DNA from: Ceratopteris richardii
Lineage: Eukaryota; Streptophyta; Polypodiopsida; Polypodiales; Pteridaceae
Reading direction: 5' to 3'
NCBI GenBank assembly: GCA_020310875.1
Contig: CM035439.1
Span: forward strand, 139,935,852-139,999,851
DNA length: 64,000 bases
How positions within the stretch are numbered: position 1 is the stretch's first letter; every line of letters begins with the position of its first letter. This document shows, one piece after another, positions 45,879 to 57,635 of this stretch. The position numbers and the translations under genes were made by a program. The notes below the pieces were generated by a model. It did no database searches, had not been told where the DNA came from, and saw only the letters and a program-made list of their open reading frames with translations.

Positions 45879-48800
45879 GCGTCTGTCGTCTCTGACAGAC
45901 TCTTGTTGCTGGGAGTGCTGGATGTAATAGTCCACCACATGAGTGGCAAGTTGATGTTCTTGTATGCGTAGTCCTCGGGCCAAATCTGTCATCATGCGTT
46001 CCCAATCAATTGGTCCTGGAATGTCCGGATGTGGCAGACGTAACTGATCTGCATGGATGGCTTGTTCTACTGCGAATAGATGTAGCAAATGTGTTGGTTT
46101 GGGAATTAAAATTTTCGAATGATATTCCTAGAATCCCGTAGAGAACATTTCCTCAAATGTCTGCTTGAAGCATGCGGGTAAGTACTTTATTCGTGCATGC
46201 CAAGCAAGGTTTATAGTGACCGACGGAGTCTGGCTCATGTCGTAGACTAAATTCTTGTTACCTTGAGAGAATCCGGGGGCAGAGATGTATGGAGCTTGTA
46301 CCTTCCGAAAGGTTTTGAAGACAATGGTCATGAGCTCGAATATTTTCATACACATTTTTGCTGCTATGTCGGGTACATTATTTAGACGAGTAGACCAATG
46401 TCGAATTGTTGATATCATGTAGGCTACGGTTGGGGTCCCTCGAGGCGGAGCAAAATATGGATAGTTAACCCAAGCCGAGCATTCTTTATTGTTACGTACC
46501 TTGATTGCAAATGCTTGCCAGGATCTGCGATGTACCACTGGGCAATAGCATGGATTATACTTGATATACATTGGCATGGTTACCCAAGTGCTCATCATCT
46601 CAGGGTAATCGGTTAGTAGACGTGCACACCAATTAGGTTGGAAGATCGAGCCAGAACGTGCATCTGCCGGTAAATCCTCTAGCTCAAATTGAGTGGCGAA
46701 TGTGGGCTCCTTCCCAGTATGCCTTTTAACTTCTGCATTATAATCATGTAGCAAAACAAAGTAAGGCATGTATTGTTGCTCTCATGTTGTGATCAATCGT
46801 TGGTGGGATAGGTTCTGAAAGTAAGAAGATCGAAGGACAGTTTCTTCCAGATTTGTGAGAGATTGGATTTGCACAACAACGCGATCATCATCTGTCTGTC
46901 CCACTTTCTCGATCCTTTTAACCCAATCTGGAACTCCAATTTCTAACATGTCCTGTCCTTCCTCTGTTACCCGACCGCCGGGTGTTGGCATCGGCTCGTA
47001 CGGCTCTTCATAGCTATCATCGACGGGAATTTCCACCACTGTTTCAGGTTCTGGTTCTTCAGTTGGCGAGGGTGGCCTTTCATATGGTAAGAGGCGTGCT
47101 TGGAGGTCTGCCACCTGTTTCCGGAGGGTCTCTAATTCTTCTGTAGAGTGTTGCAAGATCATCGGCTCCTGTTGAGTTGTGGGGGCACTGGCTATCTGCT
47201 TTTTTAGATCCGCACATTCAACCTCTAACTTTTCATATGACTCCAAGAAATTTGCATGCTCTTCGAGTAAGATGCGAATGTCTTCTGATGGGACTGCTCT
47301 ATACTTGGTAGGGCTAATGGTTGCTCCTGCAGTTCCTTCCATAGCCGCTTCAGAATTGTCTTGATTTTGTTGTTGAAGCCTCTTGTTCTCTTCTAGTGCT
47401 GTTGCCATATGCTTCCTTAATAGCCCCAGGTTTCGTCTAAGTATAGCATTAGATATCATTTGTGCCTGGAGCACAGTTTCTAGTTCCTTGACTTCTGTAT
47501 CATCCACCGTCGATGTTTTTGATTCCAATTCTGAGTGGGCTTGCTGTAAAGTGGTATGTTCGGTTAGGAGCGTTTGGTAATCAGCTTCTAAAGTGGTAAC
47601 TCTAGCCTGTAGGCGCCGAGATTCTGCCTAAAGGGTAGCATTGCGTGCTTCCAATTGATGGTATTCCTGTTGTAGTTGATGTGCACACTGAAGTAATGTA
47701 TTAAATGTGATATTTACATTATGAGATGCAAGGGGGAAAGTTTGGAATGCATGGGAAGTGGGAATGGGAAGGGAGGTAGTGAATGCTGTGTCGGTCAATG
47801 ATGTGTTGAGGGGTGAGGTGGGGGGTAGTGGAGGGGGAGAGGGTGGAATTGTGGGGAGAGGTGCTGTGGTGGGAGAAATGTCCATTGGGTCAGACAGAGT
47901 GGTGTGTACAGGGGCTACCATGTAGGTTGGTATGGTAGGTGAAGTGAGTGTGGTGTTTGTGTAGATTGATGTCGTTGCAAATATGTGGGGAATGTGCGGC
48001 TGATACATTGGAGTGCGGATGAACTGCTCCACAAAGGACGGGTATTGGGGTGGTGAGGTTAGGTTGAATGAGGTGTAGGGGTCAGATGGGAAGTGAGGTT
48101 CATGGAATGGAGGTATCCGTATTGGGGGATAGGCTGGGAAACATAGGGTGCCTTCTGTGGGTGCAAGGTTTCCAACGACACTGGGAATTATGGGATGGCC
48201 AATTATGGGTTCGCAAGATAGAAGGGTTGAAGTGTACAAGGGATTGGTGACAAAAGAGAAGAGGGTGTCTTGTGAGGTGGGTTCTCGAAATGAGAATGAT
48301 GTGAATGAGGGTGGGTTATCAGTGAAGGTAGAGTTGATGACTGTCGTTTCTTCCATGGTGGGAGGTGGTGGTGAAGGTGGAGAAGGTGGTGATGGGGGAT
48401 GTTGGGGTGAGATGGGTGATGTCTGAACAAAGGTTTCAGCAGAGAAGTCAATGGTGGTGGTGGGGGTAGCTGTGGTTTCAATGGGTACTTCTTGTTCTGT
48501 GACGGGTATCCTGATAGTCTTACCTGCTCGTGGTAATGTGTCAACTCTGCGTTTTTCATACCTCACAGACTTGCGGACAGCTGTGTGGACAGCCTCCGGA
48601 ACTCCTAAAGATTCTGATACTAATTTGAGGGTGTCAATAAAGTGTTGATCCACCCCATCATCTGATAGCATTTCTTGCATCAAAGCTTGACCTGACACAA
48701 GAGAGAGTTGATGCCTTTCTTGTACTGCTTTGATTGTGTCGTATAACCTTTGTAGTTGAGCTGTATATGTAGGTGCACCTACAAGTTCTAGCACTTCTTG

Positions 48801-50147
48801 TTGCTCATCTTGATGCTCTTGATCATCATCCTCCTCATCTTCCTCCTGTTCTTCATCTTCATCATCCTCTTCATCCACTTCAACTGTGGTGACAGGTACT
48901 TGGGAGGTTGTCGCCTGCAGTTGAACATTCTCCACTTGTTGTGCCTCTTCTGCCTCCAGCTCCACGTCTTGTAACAATTGTTCAAAGTCTTCATTCGTGA
49001 GTTCTTCCAAGGGTGCACCACCAAGAAATTCAAGATCTGTTGGGACTGGAGGAAATATCAAGTTAGGCCCATCGGTGCTGCGTCTTGGAAGTCGTAGTGT
49101 GAAAGGCCGAACTCTCCGGGGTGGAGGGGTAACATCTGGTGTTAGGGTGGCTCCACGTGGTTGAGCACAAGGGACTTGGACAGTACCTCTCATCTTCTTA
49201 GAAGGGGGTCCAGTGGATGTCCTACCTCTAAACTGCTCCACCCGATTCCACATCAGGGCTCGTTGAATAGGGATGTCATAAGCCAAACACCTATAAATGA
49301 TTCTCGTCAGAGCACAACATCCATATAAAACCTATTTCCGCGGCCATCGTTTGTGAGCTAGGTGTATCTGATCAATTATCCAGTGGGGTAAGTTGATGGT
49401 GAGGCTCTGTGTCTCTGCCAGATACAAACTAAACCATATTTTTTTGGGCGGCATGGTGAATCTATCTTGGGCAGGGAAAGCAAAGTGTTGCATGCACATG
49501 CGAAGGTGTATTGCAATGTTAGGCATCATGGACACCATGTCCTTGAGTTTGGTGAGGCTTCGATTCTTCATGTAATCAGGCACTAGGGTCTCCTTCTCCG
49601 TAGGAATATGCATTCCGCGCATATCTAGGGCCTCTCTCACCAAGTTGTTGGATAACCTAAACCTCTTGAGCTCATTTCCTTTTGTTAGAGATGGGATCAC
49701 AAATGAGCTTGCACCTTTTGGGTTCTTGTTTGGAGTCAAGGTGTTGATGAGATAGTAGCATCGCATGAAGTCAGGCTTTGGAAGCCGTGCACTGAAATAT
49801 GCATCCAATCCTGCCTTCTCCCATACCGAACGTAGACCTTCTGCATTTTGTTTTTTTTTGAATTCTCTTGTAAAGAAATGGTATTTACCTTGCTTCCCAT
49901 TGAAGTCCAACTCTGATTCCCATACGTATGTTCCCTCTCCCAAGGGTCCTGCCACTTCACTAAACCAGTGGGAAGCTTTTCCTACGGGCATGGTATGGCC
50001 ACTGAGAGGGTCCGCAATAGGTATGATTTTGATGGCCTGCAATTTTGCTGGTTTTTCATTTGTCTCGGGCAAAACGGGTAAACTGTCTAAGTCCACCACT
50101 TGCTGGCTCGTTCCTGTTTGAGAGCTTGTTCCCGCAGCGTCAGCCAT
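45870..50147 (-). pseudogene. gypsy-2 third ORF (ORF3)
   Basis: ATG at 50147 (minus), MADAAGTSSQTGTSQQ, matching the gypsy-1 ORF3 start. The whole ~1,425 codons stay in one frame. Only four stops break it: TAG 49332-49334, TAG 47628-47630, TGA 46782-46784, TAG 46128-46130. Domains in order: N-terminal globular domain (HWFSEVAGPLGEGTYVWES, LPKPDFMRCYYLINTL, HFAFPAQDRF, LYLAETQSL, YGCCALTRIIYRC), an Asp/Glu stretch, a long P/T/S-rich linker, a coiled coil (about 47640-47100), and the C-terminal domain (TFATQFELEDLPADA, RGTPTVAYMISTIRHW, ACFKQTFEEMFSTGF, THLLHLFAVEQAIH). In a 62-residue N-terminal window 30 residues match gypsy-1, against 49 of 49 in the integrase core. Function unknown. The former stop before the polypurine tract is lost, so the frame runs into the LTR. 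Confidence 0.8.
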
Positions 50148-50334
50148 GTTGCAGAATTCGCTGCCGGTTCTGTGAGAATATATGAACAAACGTTAACATT
50201 GCAATGGACACAAAATGACATTGTGTCCCCGTTACAACATGAACTTGATGAATTGTGATGCAGTTAGTTGGTTAGTTAGTGCTCGCGTGGATGTGAGTGT
50301 GAAGTGTGGTTAGCTGATGCTGAATACCTATGAG

Positions 50335-51919
50335 CTAATGGGGGGTCGGGTGCAGTGTGAGGGTGATGCAGTTGGTCAGTGGTAATGAATTTACAAATGG
50401 GATCGGGGCTTTGGTACATGCTTTGGGCTGCCAAACAAACTGATTGGCTGTTGGTCTTGATTTTGTGGAGACTCTGGAGGGTTTTATAAGAGTGTCTGCC
50501 TGGAAATGCGGCCTTTTAGGGACCCATTTACAAGTGATTCTGCTCGTGCTCATGTGCCAATGTGTGTTCGCGCGTGATGAATACAAGTGGGTATGTTGTG
50601 TGAGTGGGTGAACCATGTTGTACAAGGTGTGGTCTTGGTGTAGCTATTTGAGCCCGCAAGCAAGCCTTAGGCACCCAAATTTGTCTTGATTGTGGGCTAG
50701 CCTTCATCGACTTCTTGGGTACCCAAATAAGCTTCGCTTTTGCAGAGGACTTTCTGAAAGACTTCTGATTAGTGTCATGTTGTTGATTACTAATAAGAAG
50801 CTTTGCCCATGTGGTTGGCTTGATCGCAACAGGGTGTTCACCTTTCCGCACCCACACTTGTTTCAATGGCTGAGACATCCTGCATCGCACGTACTCTTGG
50901 CCTCCAGCAGGGGTAGTACTCTGCTCCTTTTGTGTTTTCTCTGCCCTTGGTTGCTGCATCCCTTTGGCCTTTGGAAAAGAAGGGAGTTTCGTTGCGTCCC
51001 TGACTTCTTGATTGAGATCATCATTCCTCTGCATCATACAGTTTTGGACAAGAATAGCATGGTCATCTTCATGTGTACTCCTGGAAGGACCAGGAGTTTG
51101 TGCCTTTCCTAGTTCCTTGAGTGCTTTATTTTCTAATTCAACTGTGATTCGACTATGATTTACCCATACCTGAAGAAGTCCACTTCTTAGGTTTAGGTTG
51201 ACTGCATGATCATAGATCCAGTCCTGACCCAAGACAAGAGGCTCAGTGAGGTCCTCATCTTGACACACTAGTACTTTGACTATCATTGCTTCGTCTTGAA
51301 TATAGAGGGGAAGTTCCACCTCGCCCATGCAAGGGGTTTCCACACCTCCCAATCCTATGAGATACGCTTCTATAGGATTGACCGTTAATTTCAACTCTTG
51401 ACAGTAAGACAATTTAACAGCACTAGTGGCTGCACCTGAGTCAATCAAGGCTCTTATAGTCCTTGCACCCTTTCCTTGTCCTATATCTAAGGTTATAAAA
51501 GGACGTCGATCAATTATCCTATGAGAGCTGACACCTGAAACTTCACACATAGCCACGTGATATCCTTGATCTGCATATGCATCTGGCCCAGGTTGCTCCC
51601 TGCCTTGTCTTCTTAATTTCATTCTCCGTATGCGCTCTAAAGCTTCTGCTTGAGCTTCTTCTCGAATTTGCTTTTCTTCTTCTTTGCGTTTCCTAGCAAT
51701 ATTGAGTCGACTTAGCATTTCCTCTGTGAGAGGTTCCTGATATAACTTGACCCTGCATCCGCTTATGTAGCTTGGGAGAACATCGCCTTCTAATGTGGCT
51801 AGTTGCACTGCTCCACTTGTTGAGATTCTATTACTGATCATGGGTCCATAGCCTCTCTTCTCTAGTTTCCTCGCATGTTGTTTCAAAGTGTAGACTAGTA
51901 CTAGGTCGCCTGCCTTCAA
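50335..51919 (-). CDS. gypsy-2 Pol tail: GPY/F-like domain, second retropepsin, W-V-P-K repeats
   Basis: Open 51919 to 50528; the last part continues in another frame (50625-50335). The order equals gypsy-1 7489-9039: GDLVLVYTLKQHARKL and KRGYGPMISNRIS, the charged helix, then the protease-like domain with DSGAATSA (51431-51442) and LVLGQDWIYDH, then WVRKG, IWVPKK, IWVPKA, CKWVPKR and VWQPKA. Seven differences in 53 residues around the active site keep the catalytic Asp, Ser, Gly and Ala and the hydrophobic-hydrophobic-Gly partner, which is consistent with selection on a working fold before the element died. Confidence 0.85.
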
Positions 51920-52008
51920 ACCTTTATCCTTAATGTGGGCATCAAAGTAGGCCTTTTGTCGTTTCTTAGCTGCATATATCCCTGCAGCCGCCCTCAGTCT
52001 TGTTTCTC

Positions 52009-52790
52009 CTAATCGTTCAAGGTCAAAAAGTCTTGAGGAGAGTTCATGACCCGTCCATTCATGCTCTTGTTGCTACTTTCAATGTAGGTATTAAGAAGTC
52101 CAATGGTAGCACTGCATTTTGGCCGAATACCATCTGAAAGGGGGTCGCTTGGAGTACCGTTTTGTAGGCGACTCGGTATGCCCAAATAGCATGGTGTAGC
52201 TGTTTGTCCCAATCGGAGCGTTTATTATTCACTAATTTGGTCAACACATTGCACAGAATCTTGTTGGTGCTCTCAGCCTGGCCATTTGCTTGAGGGTGAT
52301 AGGGGGCAGACTTCTTATGTACTACCAAGAATTCCTGGAGCAGATTTTCAATAACTTCATTCAAGAAGTGAGTGCCTCTGTCACTGACTAGCTCTATAGG
52401 TAACCCGTATCTGGTGAACACATTCTCAAACAAGAATTCAGCAGTTGTCTGAGCATCGTTCTTTGTCGTAGCTTTTACCTCTACCCATTTGGTTAGATAG
52501 TCCGTGGCAACAATGATATACTCAGCATGGGAACCCTTAGCTGGGGGATTAATAGGACCAACAAAGTCTATTCCCCACTTAGAGAATGCTCGTCTGCCCA
52601 TCATGGGTTTCAGTGGCATCTCATCTTTGCGTATAGGATACTGATTTCGCTGACAGACATCACATCGTTTCACATAGGTATGTGCATCCATGTGAAGGGT
52701 CCGCCACCAGAAGCCTGCAAATAGGATCGCTTTAACCACTCGGTCTGGTTCAAAGTGGTCCTCCTGCTACACCTTGGTGAGTAGTTTCCA
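52009..52790 (-). pseudogene. gypsy-2 integrase core
   Basis: Main frame 52739-52059 contains the end of the second H2C2 module (TYVKRCDVCQ), the first Asp in KWGIDFVGP, second in VSDRGTHF, Glu in NGQAESTNK, then ATPFQMVFGQNAVLPLDF. All three catalytic residues are present. The module's Pro in WWPT is Arg here. One frameshift near 52745 separates it from the upstream ORF and another near 52060 from the tail. Confidence 0.92.
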
Positions 52791-53931
52791 AGATCTTGAG
52801 ATATTCACTCTCATGGACACATAGTCTCAGGTAACCATCTTTACCACGCTTGTATAGATTATCACCAATGAGTGAGTACTCCTGGGCTTCTTGTTCTAAA
52901 CTCCTTTTCCTAGCCAGAGTTATGTCTGGAGGGAATGTTTTCGTTCTCAAGAGGGATACTAGTGGTTCGCTCCAATCTGGCACTATGGACACTTGATAAA
53001 GAGTGGCATGTTCCACAGGTGGTTTAGTGCAACAGATTGGGCATTCCTTGCACAAATTTTGGACATCAGCTTCCATAGTTGGCCAATGCACTCCGAGTCT
53101 CCTTAGTGTCTGTAGGGTTCGTTGTTTTGAGTAGTGTTGCTCTAATGCACCTACATGTGCTAATTGCAACCATTTAGCGTACTCATCCTCTTCCACACAA
53201 CAAGCCAAGATCCCTTGATCTCTGTGCTTGTACATACTACCTGCCATGATGTGATACTTTTGAGCTTTTACTACCTCTCTATCCTGTGTGTTTACTACTG
53301 GGTGGTTAGGCCCGTATGTCAATACTGGCACTAATGACTTAGCCCACTGCGGTACCACTTCCAAATTAAACAAGTAAGCATCAGGAAGGTCATCTGACAC
53401 TCCTTGTGGGGCTTCTCCAGATGTGAGCCTAGAGAGATGGTCTGCTCTCAAGTGAGTCTTCCCTTTCCTTACCACTACCTCAAAGTCGTATTCCATTAGT
53501 AAGAGAAACCATCTTACTAATCTACTTGTGTTGCAAGGTTTGTGTACCAAGTACAACAATGCCTGATGATCAGTAAAAAATTTAAACTTATTTGCAAGCA
53601 AGTAATGTCTAAACTTCTTAACCGCATATACCATGCCTAAGCCTTCCCTCTCAGTAGTGGTGTAATTTCGTTCAGCTGCATTCAATTGTCTACTAGCATA
53701 GGCAATTGGGAGATCCATATTACCTTCACCAGTAGGTTGTGCGAGTACACATCCAATAGCGTAATTGGATGCATCCATATGAACATGAAAGGGTTTATTC
53801 CAATCTGGTGTAGTCAAGATTGGGGCTGAACATAATCGTCGTTTAAGCTCATTGAAGGAATTTTCACACTCGTCAGTCCACTCAAAGTTAGTCAAAAGTC
53901 CGTACAGAGGCTTTGCAATGATGGCATACAT
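52750..53931 (-). CDS. gypsy-2 RNase H and first H2C2 module
   Basis: 393 open codons, in frame across the point where gypsy-1 has TAG. RNase H: DASNYAIGCVLAQ, TTEREGLGMVYA, TDHQALLYL, ADHLSRL. Then a ~60-residue linker and the first H2C2 module, AHVGALEQHYSKQR ... CKECPICC, then the connector to the second module (YSLIGDNLYKRGKDGYLR, THQGVAGG). This undamaged copy shows that both zinc modules belong to one polypeptide. The preceding RT end (53931-54053, HCGYY, LPRPK) is frameshifted. Confidence 0.9.
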   Translation of the reverse strand: MYAIIAKPLYGLLTNFEWTDECENSFNELKRRLCSAPILTTPDWNKPFHVHMDASNYAIGCVLAQPTGEGNMDLPIAYASRQLNAAERNYTTTEREGLGMVYAVKKFRHYLLANKFKFFTDHQALLYLVHKPCNTSRLVRWFLLLMEYDFEVVVRKGKTHLRADHLSRLTSGEAPQGVSDDLPDAYLFNLEVVPQWAKSLVPVLTYGPNHPVVNTQDREVVKAQKYHIMAGSMYKHRDQGILACCVEEDEYAKWLQLAHVGALEQHYSKQRTLQTLRRLGVHWPTMEADVQNLCKECPICCTKPPVEHATLYQVSIVPDWSEPLVSLLRTKTFPPDITLARKRSLEQEAQEYSLIGDNLYKRGKDGYLRLCVHESEYLKILETTHQGVAGGPL

Positions 53932-54053
53932 GTGTATAAACCGTCAATAATAACCACAATGCCCCATGAAAGCTTGTACTTGACATTCTTTGGCCTAGGT
54001 AATTCGGCTATGGCTCTCACTTTCTCTTCATCAGTGGATATGCCATTCTTTCA

Positions 54054-56100
54054 CAACAGTAGTCATATGGCATGTAGGTGCAAAGGTCTCATCAAAATCA
54101 ATGCCTCTTTCCTATGCATAACCCTTTGCAACAAGCCTCGCCTTATACCTATGAACTGTACCATCCGATTTACGCTTGTGCTTGTATACCCACTAAGTGC
54201 CAATGGCCTTCTTGCCAGGAGGAAAGTCACATAAAGACCAAGTACCATTCTTCATTATAGCATCATATTTAGATTGCATAGCAGCCATCCAATTTTCTAA
54301 ATTTTGTGCTTCATCAAACAAAACAGGCTCATTCTCATCACAGAGACTAGATGCAGCCATAGCATAGCAATCTGATGCAAAAGAGGCACTATGAGAGCCT
54401 GAACGAGTACGATATGATAGAGGTGCATCTAATTTGCTATCACGCAAGGTTTGCACCATCCATTTTGGCATAGTTTTTGCCTGCTCAATATCAGCTCTCT
54501 CATCAATAAGTGCATCATGTACATCTGCACCAGAAATGGAATTATCTGCGTCATCACATGAAACCTGCAAAGGCTGAGAAGTTGCCTCATTAGGACCAGC
54601 ACTAGACTGTCCACTTGTAAAAAGAGGTAGCAAAGTATCATACATGTCTTTGGAGCTAACAGATGTCTCCTTAGTACATGAAAGCAATGGCTGAATAGCA
54701 TCTTCCACAAAAACAACATCACGGCTAACCAGAATGCGTTTAGTCTATGGATGATACAGACGATAGCCTTTACTTTCAGAACTGTACCCAACAAAAATAC
54801 ATTTTACTACTTTATCATCCAATTTTCTACAATGTTGTTCAAGCACTAATGCATATGCCAAACAACCAAAAACACGCAGATGTGCAACAGATGGCTTGCG
54901 ATCATGCCAAGCCTCATATGGAGTAATAGACTGTAGCGCTTTAGTGGGACCCTATTTGTACATATGTTGCACACATGACAACCTCAAGCCAGAAAGTATG
55001 TGGTAAAGCCTGACTCTTGACCATACACCTCGCCATCTCCATGAGTGACCTATTCTTTCGTTCATCAACTCCATTCTGTTGAGGTGTATACGACACTGTA
55101 CACTGGTGTTTTATCCCACGTTCAGCTAGAAATGCATTAAAATCAGAAGACATATATTCCCCCCCTCGATCAGAGCGGAGGGCGCCCATTTTACATGCTG
55201 ACAAATTTTCAGCCAAAACCAAAAACTGTTTGAAGCACGTGAACACTTCCGACTTTTCCTTCAATGGATATACCCATGCATGCCTAGAAAATTCATCGAT
55301 GAAAGTCAGGAATTAAAGATAATTCCCAAAAGAAGGTGTCTGCATAGGACCCCACACATCACTATGTACAAGCTGTAATTTTTGAGTAGCCCGAACTGAA
55401 CCATCTCTTGGAAAGGACGAACGCTGCATTTTGCCCAAAATACAACCTTCACAAACATGTTTTCCAAGTGCCTCAAGTTTGGGCAAAGAGGACACCATTT
55501 TAGATTTTTGCAGGCGTAGCAAACTAGCAAAATTCAGATGATCAAAGCATGCATGCCAAATCTTTGCATCTGACATAGCCTGAGAATCATTTATTGCACA
55601 TGCCAGATCATTTACAGATCTTTCATAGTCTATGAGCTTATACAGCCCACGACATAAATGTCAAAAGCAATAATCACATTGCCATTTGATAGATCATGAA
55701 CAGTACACCTGTCATCAACAAATTTCACAACCAAGCCAATCTTGGCTAATGCAGAAACTGATCACAGGTTCTTCTTGATCCCTAGCACAAATAAAGCATT
55801 TGACAAAGTGAAAGAAATACCATCAGGAGTAGTCAAAATGATCTTACCAACTCCCATAACAGGATAAGAGGAGTTGTTGGAGCATGTAACAATATTCCAT
55901 GTAGGGGCAGGCTCGAGTGAAGAGAAAAAACTGTGCTGCAAGGTAATATGTTTGGTCACCCCACTGTCAAAATACCAAACATCTGAGTCTACTACAGACA
56001 TGCACTGATCATGAGAAGATGGGTCAAAACTACAAACAGTAGTAAACGCCCATTCTTCTTCCTACACAAGATTAGTAGACTCTGTTTTTGGTGTAGACGC
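54054..56100 (-). pseudogene. copia-2 pol: protease, integrase, start of RT
   Basis: Fragments in order on the minus strand. Protease WYFDSGVTKHIT (55965 region; Asp-Ser-Gly with Val for the usual Ala/Cys). GAG-pre-integrase WHACFDHLNFASL and VCEGCILGKMQRSSF, with HX3-4H/CX2C zinc ligands. Integrase LVHSDVWGPMQT, LRSDRGGEYMSSDFNAF and TPQQNGVDERKNRSLMEMAR (D, D, E all present). C-terminal linker with SSKDMYDTLLPLF and WMVQTLRDSKLD. RT start NGTWSLCDFPPGKKAIGT. Numerous shifts and stops, e.g. near 54950 and 55310. Confidence 0.88.
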
Positions 56101-56165
56101 CTCTACAACAACCATTCCAGCCTCTTTCTTCTTTGCCTATTTAGCAGCCAGTTTTGGACATTTCT

Positions 56166-57050
56166 TTATGAATGATCATTCCCTTGACAGTACTTACAAA
56201 ACAATTTCTGCTTTTCTGATTTCTTCTCATCTTTATCTTCCTTCTTCAAATATGCAAAATTAGGAGATTTTTGCTTACTAGTTGAAGAGCTCCATTTTCC
56301 TTTGCCCTTCTGACTAGCCAGGAAAGCTTGATCTGCAACTCGCATAATGGACCTGTTCTGCCTAGATTGATCTTCCTGTAATAGAACAGAGACTAACTCC
56401 TCAAATGATAAGCCATTTGGATTGCCTTTCATCATCAACCGAAGAGTAGAAGGAAAACTCTGATATGAATCAGGAAGACAATTCAGAACAGTCTGCACAA
56501 GTGAGCTATCTGGTATAACCTCATCAGCAGAAATCAACTGTTCTTTCAAGTCTTTGATCTTCATTAGGAAACTGTCCATAGAATCACCTTCATTCATGTG
56601 CTCACTCTCCAACTATTTTCGGAGGTAAGCAACACGAGCCTCATTCCTAGCTTGCTACAATGTGCTAAGTGTATCCCAAGCATCCTTAGCTATTCTGCAA
56701 GAGCGAATGTGTGGAATAATGGCACGTTTGACAGACAAAGCTATCAATGCATGTGCTTGGGCATCTGTGCCATCCCAGCGAAAGTGCTCTGCAGTAGGCG
56801 CAACAGAAACTACAACACGAACAAGAATATGCAAAATATCATCATCTTCGACACCTTCTACATCAGCTTCAATACCTGTAGTTGTAACAGTTGCAGGTGT
56901 GATAGGACATTTTTCGACACCCTGCATAATGTTCCACAGTCCTTTTGCAACCAACACATGTCGCATCATATAAGCCCATAATGGGTAGTTGGTACCATCC
57001 AACTTATCCTCAACAGCCAACATACGGAATACATCACTGCTTTCAACCAT
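56166..57050 (-). pseudogene. copia-2 gag
   Basis: ATG at 57050. N-terminal DUF4219/UBN2-like capsid part (KLDGTNYPLWAYMMRHVLVA, WDGTDAQAHALIALSVK, AKDAWDTLSTL), a stop at 56655, then after a second stop (56613) LESEHMNEGDSMDSFLMK and LPDSYQSFPSTLRLMMKGN, and the zinc knuckle CKYCQGNDHS before a stop at 56166. It would form the copia particle. It gives the reference for the truncated copia-1 gag. Confidence 0.88.
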
Positions 57051-57391
57051 GGCCGATGACTAAAATACCTTGATGTAGAAAATTGATTGTATCTCAAAAA
57101 GTTGAACAGAACTGTCGAGATGAATTCCACTAGACCTGTAGCAGACTTCGACACGTTTATATTGGCAAACAAGAACTGGTGTATAACTTTGGCACAAAAA
57201 GACGAAATAGCCTGCACAAGCACTGTGATAGTGTGTTCGGAGGTCGAAACAAGCTCACATTGCGATTTCGGCACCACATAGCAAAGCTATTTTGATCTCG
57301 AAAACACGTTGAGTATGCTCACCAAAATTTGTGCGATTCTGAGGCTGCAACCGGAGGAGTATCGACGACACCCTAGATGAAGTGACGACCT

Positions 57392-57403
57392 GCTCTGATA
57401 CCA
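57392..57403 (-). promoter_or_regulatory. copia-2 primer binding site
   Basis: TGGTATCAGAGC on the minus strand, two bases from the LTR, complementary to initiator methionine tRNA. Confidence 0.93.
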
Positions 57404-57405
57404 AT

Positions 57406-57635
57406 TGTTGGAGTTAGACGTCTGCGGAAGCACGCGAACAGCACAAGGAAGAAGAAGAAGCTTGGAGCACAACACACAATACTGAATGAATTACTAGAGA
57501 ATGTACAAAGATAAGTAGCCCATTAGGGCAATAGGCGTATATACAAGCCGGGGGAAAAAAACCTCCCAAAGAGGGAAAAAAGTGCCCCGGCGGTCCTAGT
57601 GTGTTCACATACATCACTACCTAAATATATCAACA
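57406..57635 (-). repeat. copia-2 5' LTR (230 bp)
   Basis: TGTTGGAG...ATATCAACA on the plus strand, same length as the copia-1 LTR. Directly followed by copia-3 coding sequence, so the outer edge is exact. Confidence 0.92.

Larger units (their letters stand above)
45232..54053 (-). mobile_element. Ty3/gypsy element gypsy-2, 5' truncated
   Basis: Reversed copy of the gypsy-1 family: 3' LTR, polypurine tract, ORF3, second protease, integrase, H2C2 modules, RNase H and the end of RT. Similarity to gypsy-1 stops at about 54053, inside the segment equal to gypsy-1 position ~5390. Gag, first protease, most of RT and the 5' LTR are missing. The break joins directly to copia-2 sequence. It is inserted in CACTA-2 at its 3' end. 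Confidence 0.92.
54054..57635 (-). mobile_element. Ty1/copia element copia-2, 3' truncated
   Basis: 5' LTR, primer site, gag, protease, GAG-pre-integrase, integrase and the first part of RT on the minus strand. It stops within RT (after GIDFDETFAPT-like sequence) at the junction with gypsy-2. Integrase before RT confirms copia order. Many stops. It lies inside copia-3, an opposite copy of the same family. Confidence 0.9.

Noticed and set aside
47179-48648. Plus-strand ORFs of 60-100 codons opposite gypsy-2 ORF3
   Set aside because: They are shadows of the P/T/S-rich minus-strand coding sequence.
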